Made by a program: the position numbers and the translations under genes. Positions 26,119-39,224 of a DNA stretch of 64,000 nt are shown one piece after another. This DNA comes from Sphagnum magellanicum (lineage: Eukaryota > Streptophyta > Sphagnopsida > Sphagnales > Sphagnaceae): contig CM038918.1 in the NCBI GenBank assembly GCA_021904315.1, positions 3,177,349 to 3,241,348 of the forward strand, given 5' to 3'. Every line of letters starts with the position of its first letter. Position 1 is the stretch's first letter. The notes under the pieces are model-generated. The model saw nothing but the letters and a program-made list of their open reading frames with translations, was not told the DNA's origin and made no database searches.

Positions 26119-27430
26119 ATTTCTATCAATTGGAGGAATTTGACCAAAATTTAAATATGGTTACATACATATGATGTGTGTGCGTGTGTGTGATGCCTTT
26201 TGTTGTACAACTTGGAAAGATGAATACATGTGGAATAAATTGGTTTATTTGAAATTTGGCATTAATATCATCGTTAAATGGTTCCATTCAGCAAACTTGA
26301 TATTCTCACATAATTAGTCACATCAATATTTGAAACACAAATACTTGTGCTAAAGAATGATGTATCTTTCTGTGTTTGAATAAAAATTTGATGGTCTAAT
26401 TTGAAAAAGGAAATTTGTGTTTATTATTGTACAATCATGTGTTTGATGATTTGCTTACATTTTCCCCAACATTGTTGGATGAATTTTTTATTTTTTTTCT
26501 AATGGCGACTTTATGGATGTTTATAAGGATATTTTTTAGCTTGTAAATAGATCTTGACCTATGATTGTGCACAATTCAACTTCATTTATGATAAGTGATT
26601 CCAAATAATTGTTATTGGAGATCACATTTATGGCAACATATAAGTTATTAACATAAAATACTAAAAAAAATGATTATACAAGTGATGATAAAAAAAAAAA
26701 TGGATTTTAATCAAATTCAAAATATTGATTTGGGTAAGTGTTTTGGCAATTGTCAAAAGGGTTTCAAACATTAGGTTCACATTTAACACCAATGTTTGGT
26801 GAAAATGGTCTTTTGGAAAGACAAATTGGTATATGTATGAAATTTTCAAAAGAAAAAAAAAAAGGTCTTAGTATATAAAGGGTCTCTAAAAGAAAGCCTC
26901 ATTTTGGTATACATAATCCTCAATTATTTATAAATTGCAAAATAATACCTAGTAGCAAAATTTGGTGCCAATGTAATAATAATATTGGTTTTCCTTTCAT
27001 CATATATCAATGAAAATGGCATATTTTAATTGAAAAAGTCAAGTGAGTAAGTTTTGTTTAAAAACATACCTTCCACATGATGTAAAAATTCAAATTGGTT
27101 GTCCATTACACATAATACCCACACTACTTCCATTTTGTTACACATTATGGCTCTCAAAGGTGCAATGAAATGTGTAGCTTCACTACATAATCCATGTGAA
27201 TGGGGCAATATTGGTAATGTATAAGAATCTTACAAAACTAGGATTATAAAGCAAGTAGGGTATCCATTTTCAATCCATGCAATTGAATATATGGGGGCCT
27301 AAATTAAGTATGACCCACATAATGCAACAAGGATATATACCAAGAAAGCCTTCATGGATTCATCATGGGTCATGTCCCATTGCCATTCAACTTTTGGTTT
27401 AAATCATTGTCAATGTTAAGTATGTATGTG
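26119..27430. other. Spacer after the receptor kinase; no gene seen
   Basis: AT-rich sequence with a TGTGTGCGTGTGTG stretch near 26175 and several A runs. Short ORFs resemble nothing known. It separates the receptor-kinase pseudogene from its decayed duplicate. Confidence 0.45.
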
Positions 27431-30400
27431 AACATATCATATTCAATTTATCATTAACCATCAATTTCATTTGTTGAAATTTAATTTGAAATTTCCTATG
27501 TACATGACAATAATTGATGTGTAACTATGAAGATCCAAAATGTGATAGAGCATGATAAGTACATGACCATTGATTTGCAAAACGATAGAATGGATGAATT
27601 TGGGGGAATTAGAACCATTCATTAAAAGTTTCAATCCCATACTTCCATGATTAAGAAAATTAAGGATAAGTCAACTATTTAAAAAGAACAAATGTGCCTA
27701 GGGGTTACACTCTTCAATAGGTTTTGATACTTGAATGTGACAAATGACTAATTTTGGGGGTGTATATTACCTTTTAGGATTGTCACTTTTGTTATTCATG
27801 TATTATCTAACTATATAATTACATATAATTCCAATATTTAACAATTGATGGTGGGTAATTATTTAGATTGATTTAAACTCTTTCTTTAATTTCAAACTTT
27901 GCAATTTTTTTTGTTGGGTTTTTTGAAATGTGAGAGAGAAGATTGTGAATAGATTATGATTTGGACATTTGATTGTGTTGATTTTGGCCATTTGATTTTT
28001 AAAATAATTACTAAGTTCAATAGCGTTTCAACCAATTACTGATTCACGCTAAAATCCCAATTTCAAAGTTTCAAAAGTTTGGGCATGACAAGACTTGACC
28101 TTAAATTAGTCTCGTAGATATTTCAACTTATCCTAATGTATCAAACTTAAAGCTTATATTTGATTAAATTTTTAATAAAAAATTACTTAGGGCATTATAT
28201 TAAAATACTTTAATTATATAGTGTAATTGAAATGAGCATGGTTTTTAAATTTAAATTATTGTTTTATTATTTTTATCTCAAACATAAATATGACTTTATA
28301 TTTTGTCTCACATAGTTTTTTAATATATATATATGTCAAAACACAATAAATAAACTCAAATTGATTTATAGTAATGATACATCTAATTTTCCAAGTTCCA
28401 TGGAGTCATGCTGCAAATACAATATGAAAAAAATAATCATTTACTAAAATGATTGAATAATTCATTTAGATTTTATCAAACGTTGATGTTAACATATATA
28501 AAAAGACATGGGTGGTGTCTTGTCAAAGATTATGTCATGATTGATTTTGATTGCTCATTTTCACAATAAGGCTTTTAGTTTATGAATATGTTGAAAACAA
28601 TGATTTGGCAAAAAACATTATTTGGTGGGTTTACCAAATTTTCTTAATACTTCTTAGTTAATTTTATAAAAAATCTTCATGCAACTCAATATGTGCAACC
28701 CATATTAATTTGCGTAATATATTTTTTGGTTTCATGATTTAAAAAAAGAAGTAGATGTGACCCACAACTTTGTAAATGATTATTCTTAGGACAATAATTA
28801 GCATCCACATGATTAAATTTTAAAAAAAATCCAATGAAATTGTCTCAAATAATGGATTCAAAGTTACAAAATTTCATAAAAGCCTTAAATTGACCACCTA
28901 AGTTTAATAATGTTGTTTTCCAAAACAAAAAGGAAGCACAAAGGAAATAATGATCCAAATTGGCTAGTGCAATTTAATATTTTCCTTTGTGTGGTTCATG
29001 GTTATTTGATTTTCACGAGATTGCTCAACCATGAATCATCCATTGAGACATCAAAGCAAACAACATTTTACACCCAAAAATTGCAAATTTGGCTTGGCTT
29101 TCTTATTTCCAAAATATCAAACCCACATTACAACCATGCACAATGTTCGCAAAATGTGAGTAGTTTCAACTTATTAGTATTCTAATTATTTTTTCCGTTC
29201 TATGCAAAGTTTATATAAAATTACATGATTGAATGGAATTTAACATATATATGGTGTTTATATTGGTATAAAATTGGCAAAGTTTGATGATGATAATCTA
29301 GTTTTTAACTTTTTTGTGTGGAGTACTATATTTGCAAATAACAATCACTAGATCGATGCAAATGAAACCAAGGTCTATTCCACATTAGTCGTAAATGAAT
29401 TTTATGGTCAAACAACACGAACTAAAAATATATTATTAGGGCTTAAAGGTGGTGAATTAAAAAACCAATGTCACCACCCTCAAAAGTTAACCTTCTCAAA
29501 AACCCATTTACCTTAGGAAAGTCATTATAGGCAAGGGAAAGATTCCATGTCACCTTTTTCCAATTTAGGTTTAAGTATTTGTGGGTTATATGTGTTTTAA
29601 AATATTAATAATAAATGAAAATAAGAAATCAGATAAATTTTGCAATTGCTTAAATTTATGAATATTATTTATATCACACAAACAAATGTGTGTCCATTGT
29701 GAAATATGTAGGGGTAATCTAACACCTGGGTATGCAACTTCTTGTCGTCTCATGGAAAAACAATGATATTTATAATTTTTGAGTTTTGATGCTTGAAATT
29801 GTAAGTGGACAAATGAACATCAATCCTAGCTGACCACTATGTGACATATGTCTTTTGGACATTGCAAGCCCATCCTTTTACCTGAACATGATTGATTGTT
29901 CTAAAAAAAAACAATTCTTATTTCCCAAAAATAAACAAAGAAAATTCACCATGGTTTGTTGACAAAACACAAGTTGATCTCTAGTTTTCACTTACTTCAC
30001 TTGCCACCTCCAAAAAGGGCGCAATATCCAAGTCTTGATGTGGGAGCCATCCACGAACACTTTCATGGCTTCCTAATAGAGGCATTTATTTTTAACCACA
30101 ACTTAAACCTTTTGGGTGAATTGAACTTGGGTGTTGTTAATTTTAGGTTAGGAATTTAGTGATGGTGAAGATCTTAATACTTAATCATACAAATTGATTT
30201 AGAATAGGGGATTTGATTTCATGAACAAGGAGTATATTCACATACAGTAGTACCTTTACCATTCTGACAGTGATTAAATCATCTTCAATAAATGTTAAAT
30301 TTTCCCAAAATCAGCTGCTTGCTTGCAATGCCGAATTTTTTTGAAATTTGTTTGGCATTACTATTGACTGCATACCTTAGAGCTTGGTGGTGCAGTGTCA

Positions 30401-32240
30401 TGCCTAAGTAGTGCAAAATTACTTGGCATTTTTTTCCAACCTCAACTATAGGAACTTCAGGAATTTTTTATTTTTACTACCAAAGTGAAAAACCCATCAA
30501 GAAGAGGTGGGAATGGTAGAGGTGCTACATTATATTATTTAAGGTTGACCACATTTCACCTAAACCAACTCATATAAGAAAATATAATTATTTATGATGC
30601 ACAAGCAAGGTTTTTGTTTTTTTGTTTTTTTTTTTTCAATTTTTTGATCATAGCGAAATTTGGCTACAAGTCAGAGAGGGAACCTATAGGAAACTTTAGG
30701 AATAGTACTATATTTTGGCCACATGCTGAAACCACACGGTTTCACTTTTTTTTCCCGCATGTAACAAATATTTTTTCCATATCTTGATTAAACCTAGGTC
30801 AACCAATATTTGACTCTTTCATATGTCACGTTTTATATTTATTTAAATGTTAGGATATGTAACTGGGCACTTGGACACAAACCTGGGTAATGCAAAAAGT
30901 GCATGCCAACTTTTAGGCCAAAATAAAGATATTTGCAAAAATTGGAATCCATTGGTGAATTTGATATGCAATGTACAAATAAGTTTTTTTCCATTCCAAT
31001 GGTGCCATCAAAATGTAATTAGACTTGAATGAAATACACAAAAGAAAAAATTTTCTGATCCATGCCCTGAGATTGAAATGAATATCTTAACATGACAACA
31101 TATTGGAAACTGAAGTGTCCATTATTTTCCATGAAAAGATAATATGACTTTAGCTAGGTACCTAACTCTTCTAGAATGATTGTTTTGGGAAATTACATGT
31201 CCTAACCCAATTAGACAATATATATTGGTGATTTTTTTATACTCATGTTGGTTAATTCCTCTATTGAGGAAGGTAGTTTGTTTTGTTATGTTTCTGGTGT
31301 AGAGATCTCCCAAACTGCTACACCCCCTCATTGTGCTCTTAGTACCATTGGAAAGCTCTCAGGAAGTAGAGGTGCATGGAGGTTGTTTCATAACGTTCAG
31401 ACCTATGGTGCCACCTTTATCTAATGTTAAACAATTTTGTCATTGAAAATTCAATATTATCAAAATTAATATTTTAAGGAAAATTTGGGCACACTTTTGA
31501 TATTTAAAAAAATGGTTAATGAGTAGAATAGAGAGGTGATTTTAAGTAATTTTTAGACCTAAGGTGCAGGAGATATTGAATTTTAAATAATCGTTGACAT
31601 TGAAAATTCAATAACATTTAAAAACTCAAAATCAATTAGTTAGGTGATGATTTTGCACTTAGGCAAATGGCACAAGCCACAATAATTAATATGAAAACAT
31701 AAACTTGAGCATTAATTATCATTTTGCAAAACATAGTCATTATTCAATTAACTTAACATATTTGAATGGACTAAAACAAACTTTTTTCCCAAACCTATAT
31801 CAAAACTCTACCAAACTATGAAAGTTGTCTTTAATGAGGTAACTACGCCCAAAATTGTCATTATTGTGTTGGTTTAATTTGTGAATGTAAACATAAGTAC
31901 TTAGAAATGCCAATCTACTGACACTTCAATATTTTCATTATGTGTGATGTTCAAGGACACTAATGCCTTCTGTTCAGGCTTGAAGATGGGCATGACAAGA
32001 AGGAAATTCAATTGTGGATCTTTTGTACTGCACATTACATAATGATGAGGCAGAGGAAGCAATATGAGTGAGGAAGATAAGCCTCTTGTGTTTGTAGATC
32101 TCACCAAATAAACGACCGACATTGGCTATGTAGTGGCAATGTTACAAGGACAGTTGATATTATAGAAGGTGTGTTAAATGAGTCTAGAAATGGAAACCAT
32201 CAACAAATTTTATGAAAACATTCTCTTATCATTTGAAATA
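27430..32240 (+). pseudogene. Decayed tandem duplicate of the receptor-kinase 3' half
   Basis: Successive blocks match the kinase half of the upstream gene in order. 27430-27500 resembles the intron after the G-loop exon. 28567-28640 matches the exon encoding LLVYEYVEKND. 28924-29157 matches the HRD/DFG exon. 29713-29870 matches the APEYA exon (here GNLTPGYATS). 31977-32235 matches the last exon. Many indels and stops make it clearly dead. The TGA at 29032 occupies the same codon as the TGA at 23124 in the other copy, while the codon matching 23061 reads CAA here (28970). No LRR part was found, so the duplication either began inside the gene or lost its 5' half. Confidence 0.75.
31335..31620 (-). 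repeat. Unclassified dispersed repeat, inverted copy
   Basis: Reverse complement of this stretch aligns with 17893-18190 through shared words (GAAACGTTATGAAAC is ATAACGTT-type here; GTGTGCCCAAATTT; CACCTTAGGTCT; AAAATTCAATATCTC). It sits in the long last intron of the decayed kinase duplicate. No terminal structure is seen. Confidence 0.55.
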
Positions 32241-32249
32241 TAAGTATTG

Positions 32250-34150
32250 TTGGGCATTAGTTAAGCCTAACTCAAGTTTCAGTTGCAAAAACTCATTTTA
32301 CTGGCTCATTCGCAAACCTTTGAGGAAGGGTGGTTCTCAAAAAGATAAGATAAAAACAGGGAGTAAGGAAGGGAAGATGTTGGGGGATAGTCCTCATTTT
32401 GCAAAGGGGACTCAGGATGCTTGTTGTGCGAGATAAATTCTTGGGAAGGGTAGATGGTCTGTTGCCCAGGCTTGGACAAGCTTATCTTCCCCTCTCCCCC
32501 CTTAGGATTAGATAATGGTCAAACAAAGAATAAGGGGAAGGGGAAGTGTTTCCTTGGGATGCTTATTTTGTGCTGGAGGGCCTCAACTATAAGATAGGTA
32601 GTGCCTTCTTCAAGCAAGACATTTAGCATTACAATTTGAAAAACAATCTTGTTGATTACACTCATGAGCTAAGGCATGGTCATGGTGAGATTTCTAACAT
32701 GGTGGAGGCCTGGGCATCATGAGCACTTGCAAGGGAGTGTGGAGGTGCTAGTCACTCCTGAAAAGGAGATTTGTCCTCGGCTTAGACGTTTACTAGAGAA
32801 GTATTCAAGGTTGGGGTTGGATTGGTGCATCATGATGCAGCAAGCAATATTGACAATGATTCTTCTATGTGTTATGGAGGGAGGTTCAGGAGGAGATGTA
32901 GGAGGATGGGAGAAAGAGGTTAGATGTCCATTATGTAGGAAGGTTCAATGGGAGGGGAAAGGCCAAGTTGTGGTGATTTTCTCCTTTCGTTGTTTTCTAG
33001 GGCTTAAGGAGGATAGGAGCTTCATCTTTGAAGGGAGGATGCAAGGTGTTGAGTTGATTTTAGAGATAGAGTATTCATGAGAAAGTAGCATAAGCTAGAA
33101 CCCTTACAATCTAGGAGATGGAGGATGAGAGTTGAAGACTTGAGCTGTTAGGAATTGTGATTTTTGAATGTATGGACCTTCTTTTATTTCAATAGAGTTG
33201 AATGTAAAGTCGAGGAACTTGGTTGCTCTTTTGCTTGACATGGTGTTGGTAGTATGTCTATAGGCCCACTTATGTGGTTGATGTCCAAATTGACTACCTT
33301 GATTATCTGGTTGCTATCATTCAAGAGAGGTGGGAAAGGAAGTAGTGGCAAGTGTATAAGGACCTAAAGTAGAGGAAAGATAGAAAACAAGAAAACTAAT
33401 AAACAATAACACAATATAGGAGCAGAAGAATGAGGCATAATTAGATCTTTTGTTAGTACACTTAGCTTAGTGAGAAAGGTGTTGTATGGAGTGAGGTGTT
33501 ACTTTGGCTTAAGCTGGAGAAGAGCATTGGTGAACTAGGTGAGGAGACAGGCACAGATCTTCCTCCTCCCTCAACATCCAACCAAGGTCAACAACTTATC
33601 CCAAGTGAGTATTAGATGGGTGAATGGTGTGGAAAACAATGCAGAGGTTTAATGTTGGGACTAGGGCTATTGGTTGGAGTTGTTTTAACTATTGGGATGG
33701 TAACTAAAGGTTGTAGAACTGTTGTCCCTCGTAATGCTTGGACCACTGCACATGCATGTATCTTAAAGGACGGACCTACCTAACCCGAGAAGAAAATTCT
33801 CCTCCAGTTCTCCATTGAGATTGCACATCCACCTCAAATTACTAAACAGACACCCAGAGGATGGTGCCAGATGTGGGTCCTTCTCCTCTTCTGACTAATC
33901 ATCTATCTAGAAATTTCTGAAGTCTGAGAAGCAATGGGTATGCAGCTTGCCTACCTAAAGAACCTGACCCTATGTTCAAAAGCTTTTTTTCCAGGGTTCT
34001 GGTTTCCATTCTGGATCTAGCAAACGATTAGTTCTACAGTCCGGTTCTTGTCCCAATTCCAACAGAAGGGTGCCAATTCAAGTCTGAATCACAAGAACCT
34101 TAAACCCTGAGAGGTCCAGGGCACAAGAACCTGAACCTGAACCCGTGGAT
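32250..34150. other. Possible decayed coding or retroelement DNA, unidentified
   Basis: Composition is richer in G than the flanks, and several frames hold open stretches of up to about 130 codons (for example 32676-33080). None shows reverse transcriptase, integrase, gag or other motifs I recognise. Reading across stops between 32280 and 32720 gives protein-like text (for example LNYKIGSAFFKQ), which suggests an old pseudogene, but I cannot name it. Confidence 0.3.
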
Positions 34151-34275
34151 TTAACACTGCAAACTCGATACCTTCACAGAGGTCCAGGGCACAAGTGTTA
34201 ACACTACAAACTGGATACCTTCACAGAGGTCCAGGGCACAAGTGTTAACACTACAAACTGGATACCTTCACAAAC
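34151..34275. repeat. 47-bp tandem repeat, 2.7 copies
   Basis: Units start at 34151, 34198 and 34245 with TTAACACTRCAAACT, then GGATACCTTCACAGAGG and TCCAGGGCACAAGTG. The period is exactly 47 bp. An isolated piece of the unit (GAGGTCCAGGGCACAAG) also lies near 34110. Confidence 0.85.
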
Positions 34276-34338
34276 CCTGGAGGTATGCTCCTTGATGGAT
34301 GGTGACCTATGGATTACCCGCCACGAGGATTACCAGAG

Positions 34339-34919
34339 CTATGCAGTGCTGGAGGTGCTGGAAGTCCTCAACAAGGCACCGATTCCAGCTTCTGCAGCAG
34401 ACAAAGCAAATCCAATTCCATGTCTGGAGTTGGTCCAAAGGCACAGATGGCGGAAACCAGCAAACCCACCAACAAAGGCACCGTTTTCTCGATGGATCCG
34501 GCGATGTGGGGATAGAAGCAAGTGGTAACAGGAGCTGTCAAGAGCGTGAGAGTGGCAAAGGCAGCTACAGAGACACCAGCATTCACGAAATCCGAAAACT
34601 CTAGCACGTACTTTGTGCCTGCCCCCGTGTAAATTGAGCCTTGAACACCCGAGATGTTGGCAGTTTTGAAATTCGGATTCCACAATCCTGTGCTAGTCAC
34701 AAGCCCGTAATACAACACCCCGTTCTCAGCTTTATAGCTATCCGTGAAGCAAGTAACGCAACAGAGGGCGCTAAGGACGAAGAGGGTGATACTAGTCACC
34801 ACTTTCTCAGTCACGCCGCAGTCTCCGTTGTTGGTTGCCAAGGGCGCTAGCACTTGGAACACCAGGAAGGTGCCCGTGGGAAGCACATTCGACAATTGGG
34901 TCAGAAGATCTGATGACAC
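34339..34919 (-). pseudogene. DMP (DUF679) membrane protein relic
   Basis: The minus-strand frame 34919-34368 has the DMP family signature: LLTQLSNVLPTGTFLVFQ, then an NNGDC loop, FTDSYKAENGVLYYG, a D-F-V segment (EFSDFVNAGVSVAAF), CFYPH and a last hydrophobic segment. DMPs are small four-helix plant membrane proteins with roles including senescence and gamete fusion. The conserved C-terminal RHGIGF motif lies in the next frame (about 34440-34339), so one base has been lost near 34425-34440. The frame begins at GTG with a TAA four codons upstream and no ATG, so the usual N-terminal extension is missing. It looks like a truncated, frameshifted copy. Confidence 0.75.
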
Positions 34920-37270
34920 TTTTCTATTTTAAACACTTATAAGTGCAAACATTCTATTTTCCAAAATGCCTCACATCTTTTTTTTCTTTTTTTTCCCTGT
35001 ACCTATAGAGTGATTATGACATAATTTTCATCCATGCAGAAAATAGTTACTCGTTCATTAGGCCAATAAGAGCAAAGCATGGTATTAATATCTTCATCCA
35101 TGCAGAAAGTCATTACCCATTCATTGGGCCAAGAAGAGTTGGGGGTGGTATCTTGTGCTAACTAGTAGGTTGCTAATGAAACATAGGTCCAACATTATGG
35201 GTTGTAACTCGTGACTTGATAGCCAATTCGAGCATTTAGAAATAGTGGTTAGGTTTATCCTTGATGTGTCTCTTTCTTTTTCTTCTTTTTCTATTTTCAA
35301 ATCTTTGATCCTGATAATGGGGCCCTCTTGATACACTAGAAATTTTCTGTTAGTAATTTACCATTGGTGAAAGTGCTAACACAAGGGAGATACTTCCTCC
35401 TTTAATTTAAGGAGGAAAGAAGAGCAACTACAAGAAAAAATAAAAATCCATGTACTTTACAATATGTGTCCCATCAAGAGAGAAAAATATAATACTATGT
35501 CATATTATATATACCTCTTGCCTAGAGAAAAAAGGCAAATGAAATATATGACAAATTTTAGACTTGTGTGTGCTTGTTCAGTATTTTCTTACTCACTACT
35601 TGGACTTTTGTACGTTGGGATCAACCTTTTTTTTAAAAATTCTAACCATATGTGGCCAAACTTCATCCTTGGCAGGGAAGCTACCACTAGGCCAAAAAGA
35701 GTCCTCATGTAAATTGCTATGAATGTTGTTGGATGATTTTGTATGCTATGGAAAGTTTACATAAAGAGCATGCACCTATGTTGCCATGATGATCATTGTT
35801 GCAGGGAGCAATGCTATGGACTAGGGATGATTTTCTGAACATGTTTAATAGGCATTTCCTACCCAATATCTAAAACAATTTCCAATAATTTGGCATTACT
35901 AACTTGTTCAAGGATAAGTTCTAATGATGGGTGGCTCAATATCCAAGTTATATCCAAGTAAAATTTAGCCAAAAGTATGATAGAAGGCAAGTTAATGCAA
36001 TCTAAACGCATAGTAGTAGATCCCTGTATGTGGGACAAACCATTTGGCATCTACCAATGAATTGTCATGCCCATCATTTACACAAGCTGTGCACACAAGA
36101 CAAGAAAGTCAAGAAGATATTTCTAGATTCAATGTATTTGATGAGAAAGTTTTTTTTTAACATGGAGAAATAGGTCAACCTTCTATAAGCAGTCAATTTT
36201 TGACATGGAGAGATTTTGACATCTAGTTCAAGCTAACTTGATGTCATGCAAATTCTCTTGTTTCCTTTTTGTTATTCCTTTGTACATTTTCCAAATCTAT
36301 GGTGTCTTTATAAATAAAGTTTTGCAGGGTTGCATCATACTTTGTTTCATTTTAGTGATTAGTGCATGGGTTTTCTATAGGCTCAATATGAATGGGACCA
36401 ATGTTTTTAAATTTGTGGTGTGAATGGCAAGAGGATGTGAGAAGGTAAACTCATATGGCCATTTGGAAAAAAAAATTAGACTTGCGATATTGGTGGTTAT
36501 ATTGCATTAACACCTATAAATTGGGTGAAGAGTTTTGAAGTTCTTGCTAATTCTTATCTTGACATATGTGTGTGTACAAGATCAGTATCCACACATGTAA
36601 AAGTGTTTAGCTTTTAGACTTTTAACAAATAATTATTTGATGCAATTTGATGATGTGTGGTAAATACAAGTAAATTCTAAAACTAGAAACTTTAACTTTA
36701 AACACCTCGGGGGAGGGGGGGTTTGTACTTTAGTGAGAAGGACCTTATTTGTTGCAACACCAAGTACCTATAGAAGTTAACAATGTTAGTACTATAATAT
36801 ACAAACAAAACATGATCATGCAATGTGACCTGACATTGGAAATGTAATCACACTTACAATCTTCAAAAGTTCAACCTTGCATTCAAAATTTGGACTCCAA
36901 ACCTAATGCCCATGTGTTCACTTTCATACCTTGACTTTATTTCCATCAATCCAATGTGTAATAACAAGTTAGAAAGTTGGAAAAAGAAAGTTTTTTTAAT
37001 AAAGAATTCTTGAATAAATATGTATGAAAATATTCAGATGTTTTAAGAATCAATTCTGCAATTTGAATTCATAAAACTTATAGTGGAAAATGTTTTTTCA
37101 TTTTCCACCTTGTTAATGATACCTGGTCACACAAATTCATCAAAACATAAACAAATTATAACATAGGCAAAACACATGGCAAGCCCAATATTGTACTAAC
37201 ATAACACTAATTCACCAAATTGATTTTGGTTGCTTCCATTAACCCACTAATAGTTGCTATCTTAGCAATT
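34920..37270. other. No feature recognised
   Basis: AT-rich sequence with near-repeat phrases such as CATCCATGCAGAAA near 35030 and 35095, each followed by CCATTCATT-type words and GGCCAA, indicating a small local duplication. ORFs are short and unremarkable. No RNA gene or transposon terminus was recognised. Confidence 0.45.
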
Positions 37271-37274
37271 AGAG

Positions 37275-37810
37275 TCTTGTAGGGCATATTCACAATTAGG
37301 GTAGCACTTTTTGAACACAAGACTCAAGGATTTCATTTTTGTTATTTATGAAATAAAAAATCTACATGGAATGAATTTTAAGTGTGAATTTTGAATAAAA
37401 ATCAAATTATGATAATTCATATGGTGGTGGTGATTTTTCACATGTGTATGTAATTATGCATCAATACTTTGGTAAAAAAATACAAATGCAAAAAATGAGT
37501 ATATAAGTTTTTATACAGGACTTGACATGTTTTCTTGCATGACTATTTTTTGGAGCCACAAATTTTAAATGTAGGGTCCATTCATAGTTGGGGTTCAAAA
37601 AAAAGAAAAAAGGATTTCAAGACATTTTTTAGGGCTACATTTTGTAAATGACATTTACATGGAACAAATTTGTGAGAAAAAATGAATAGTCCAAAATAAA
37701 ATAATTCATGTGGTGGTGATGATTTTCCATATACATACATTATTGTGCACCAATATTCTGGTTTATAAGTAAAATTGTAAAAAATGCTAAAATGAGTTTA
37801 TAAAATCAAG
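37275..37810. repeat. Direct duplication, about 290-bp spacing
   Basis: Two diverged copies, roughly 37275-37510 and 37575-37810. Shared words in order: CACAATTAGGGT or CATAGTTGGGGT, AGGATTTCA, TTTACATGGAA, AATAATTCATxTGGTGGTG, ATTxTGCAxCAATA and AAAATGAGTxTATAA. No coding potential. Confidence 0.6.
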
Positions 37811-37871
37811 TAAATCAGATTTTTCACATGTATATTTCTTGCACATGTGATTTGCACTTAAAGCTAGGAAT

Positions 37872-38500
37872 TTTGAACTTAGTGAATATAAACAACCAAC
37901 CATATGATTTTTAAAAGGAACCATTTCCCTTGTAGCCCTTTGTTTCAAAATTTAAAAACTTTGAAATTTCATATGATTTATTTTTTCATCAAATTGATCA
38001 AATGAATATGGAGTGTCATAAACGGAAACATATTTTTCCTATACAAAAAAATTGAAATCAATTGCATTATTTTATGCATTCCTTTTTCATTCCTTTATTA
38101 AAAAAATAATATAGACAAAATATTTTAAATCGGTCAAGGCTTCAAAAGGACTATAAAACAACGGCCAATAATTACTCAACTTTTTAAAAAGCTTGTCTTC
38201 TTAATATTCCAAAATTTCCTTTTGAAGTCCTTTCAAAATAGGTCATTCCTTTTTGGAACCCTAATTGTGAATGGGCCCTTTAGTGAATAGAAACAATCAA
38301 CCAAATGGCTAAAAAGTAGTCTTTTTCCTTGCAGTTCTTTTAGAATAAATTATGTAGCTTTCAAATTTTTTCATACCAGGTATGATCTAATCAATTGCAT
38401 TTAATGAACATTGCCAAACATAGATGGAAGCACAACTTATCCATGAAACAAAATTAAACTCAATTGCATTGCTTAATGCATTCATTTTGATTCTTATAAG
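37872..38500. repeat. Direct duplication, about 405-bp spacing
   Basis: Copies near 37872-38100 and 38278-38500 share TAGTGAATAxAAACAA(C/T)CAACCA, CCTTGxAG, TTCAAATTTTTTCAT-like words, then AAATTxAAxTCAATTGCATT and TATGCATTC. Both are AT-rich and diverged. It follows the 290-bp duplication, so 37.3-38.5 kb is built from nested direct repeats. Confidence 0.5.
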
Positions 38501-39224
38501 ATGAAAATTGCAATGACAACAAGGAATCAAGTTATTTAAAAGGGTTCAAAGGGACATTTATATTGAACCCAATCTTTTTTTATAATTAATTTAACATGAA
38601 ATCATTTTAGTTATATGCATACAGTAATTATAAACAAATAATTACTATAAAAATCTAAAATAGTCATTTGCAATCTTTTTTTTGTTAGACAATCCTTTTT
38701 TCAATAATTGATGAATACTTACATGAATAATTCAATTATCAACATACATAATAATGAGTTTTACAAAATATTATTCAATACTTGATATGTTGAATATTCA
38801 AACAATTCAAATTGTTATTCAATAATTCTTAAGCAGAGGTGAAAACATTATTAAACCATTTTGGTTCACTAACCACTTACCTATTCATTGTTCCATTCAA
38901 CCCTATCATCAACCAAGAATATACAAATAGTCAAATGTGGGTATTGCACTTAAGCTTAGTATTTTCGATAACTCTGTTTCAACTTTGGCCCATTTAATGC
39001 ATGATGTACAGTTAGGGATATTTTATTTCCTAGGCAAAAATGAATATAGGTATTTTTGAAAGGCTAGGGAAATGTGCCATACTTTTATGACACTAAATGT
39101 TTCTTGCAACCCACAACCCACTCTCTAGATACTAAATAAAATATAATCACAAAATATTTAGGTAGGATTAGGAGTTTTTCTTGATTAGATGTATATAAAA
39201 CAAACTCAAATAATTTGTTCTATT

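Noticed and set aside
32676-33080. 134-codon plus-strand ORF
   Set aside because: No recognisable family and poor protein-like composition; kept only as part of an unassigned region.
32250-34150. LTR or LINE retrotransposon
   Set aside because: No reverse transcriptase, integrase, primer-binding site or LTR pair was seen.
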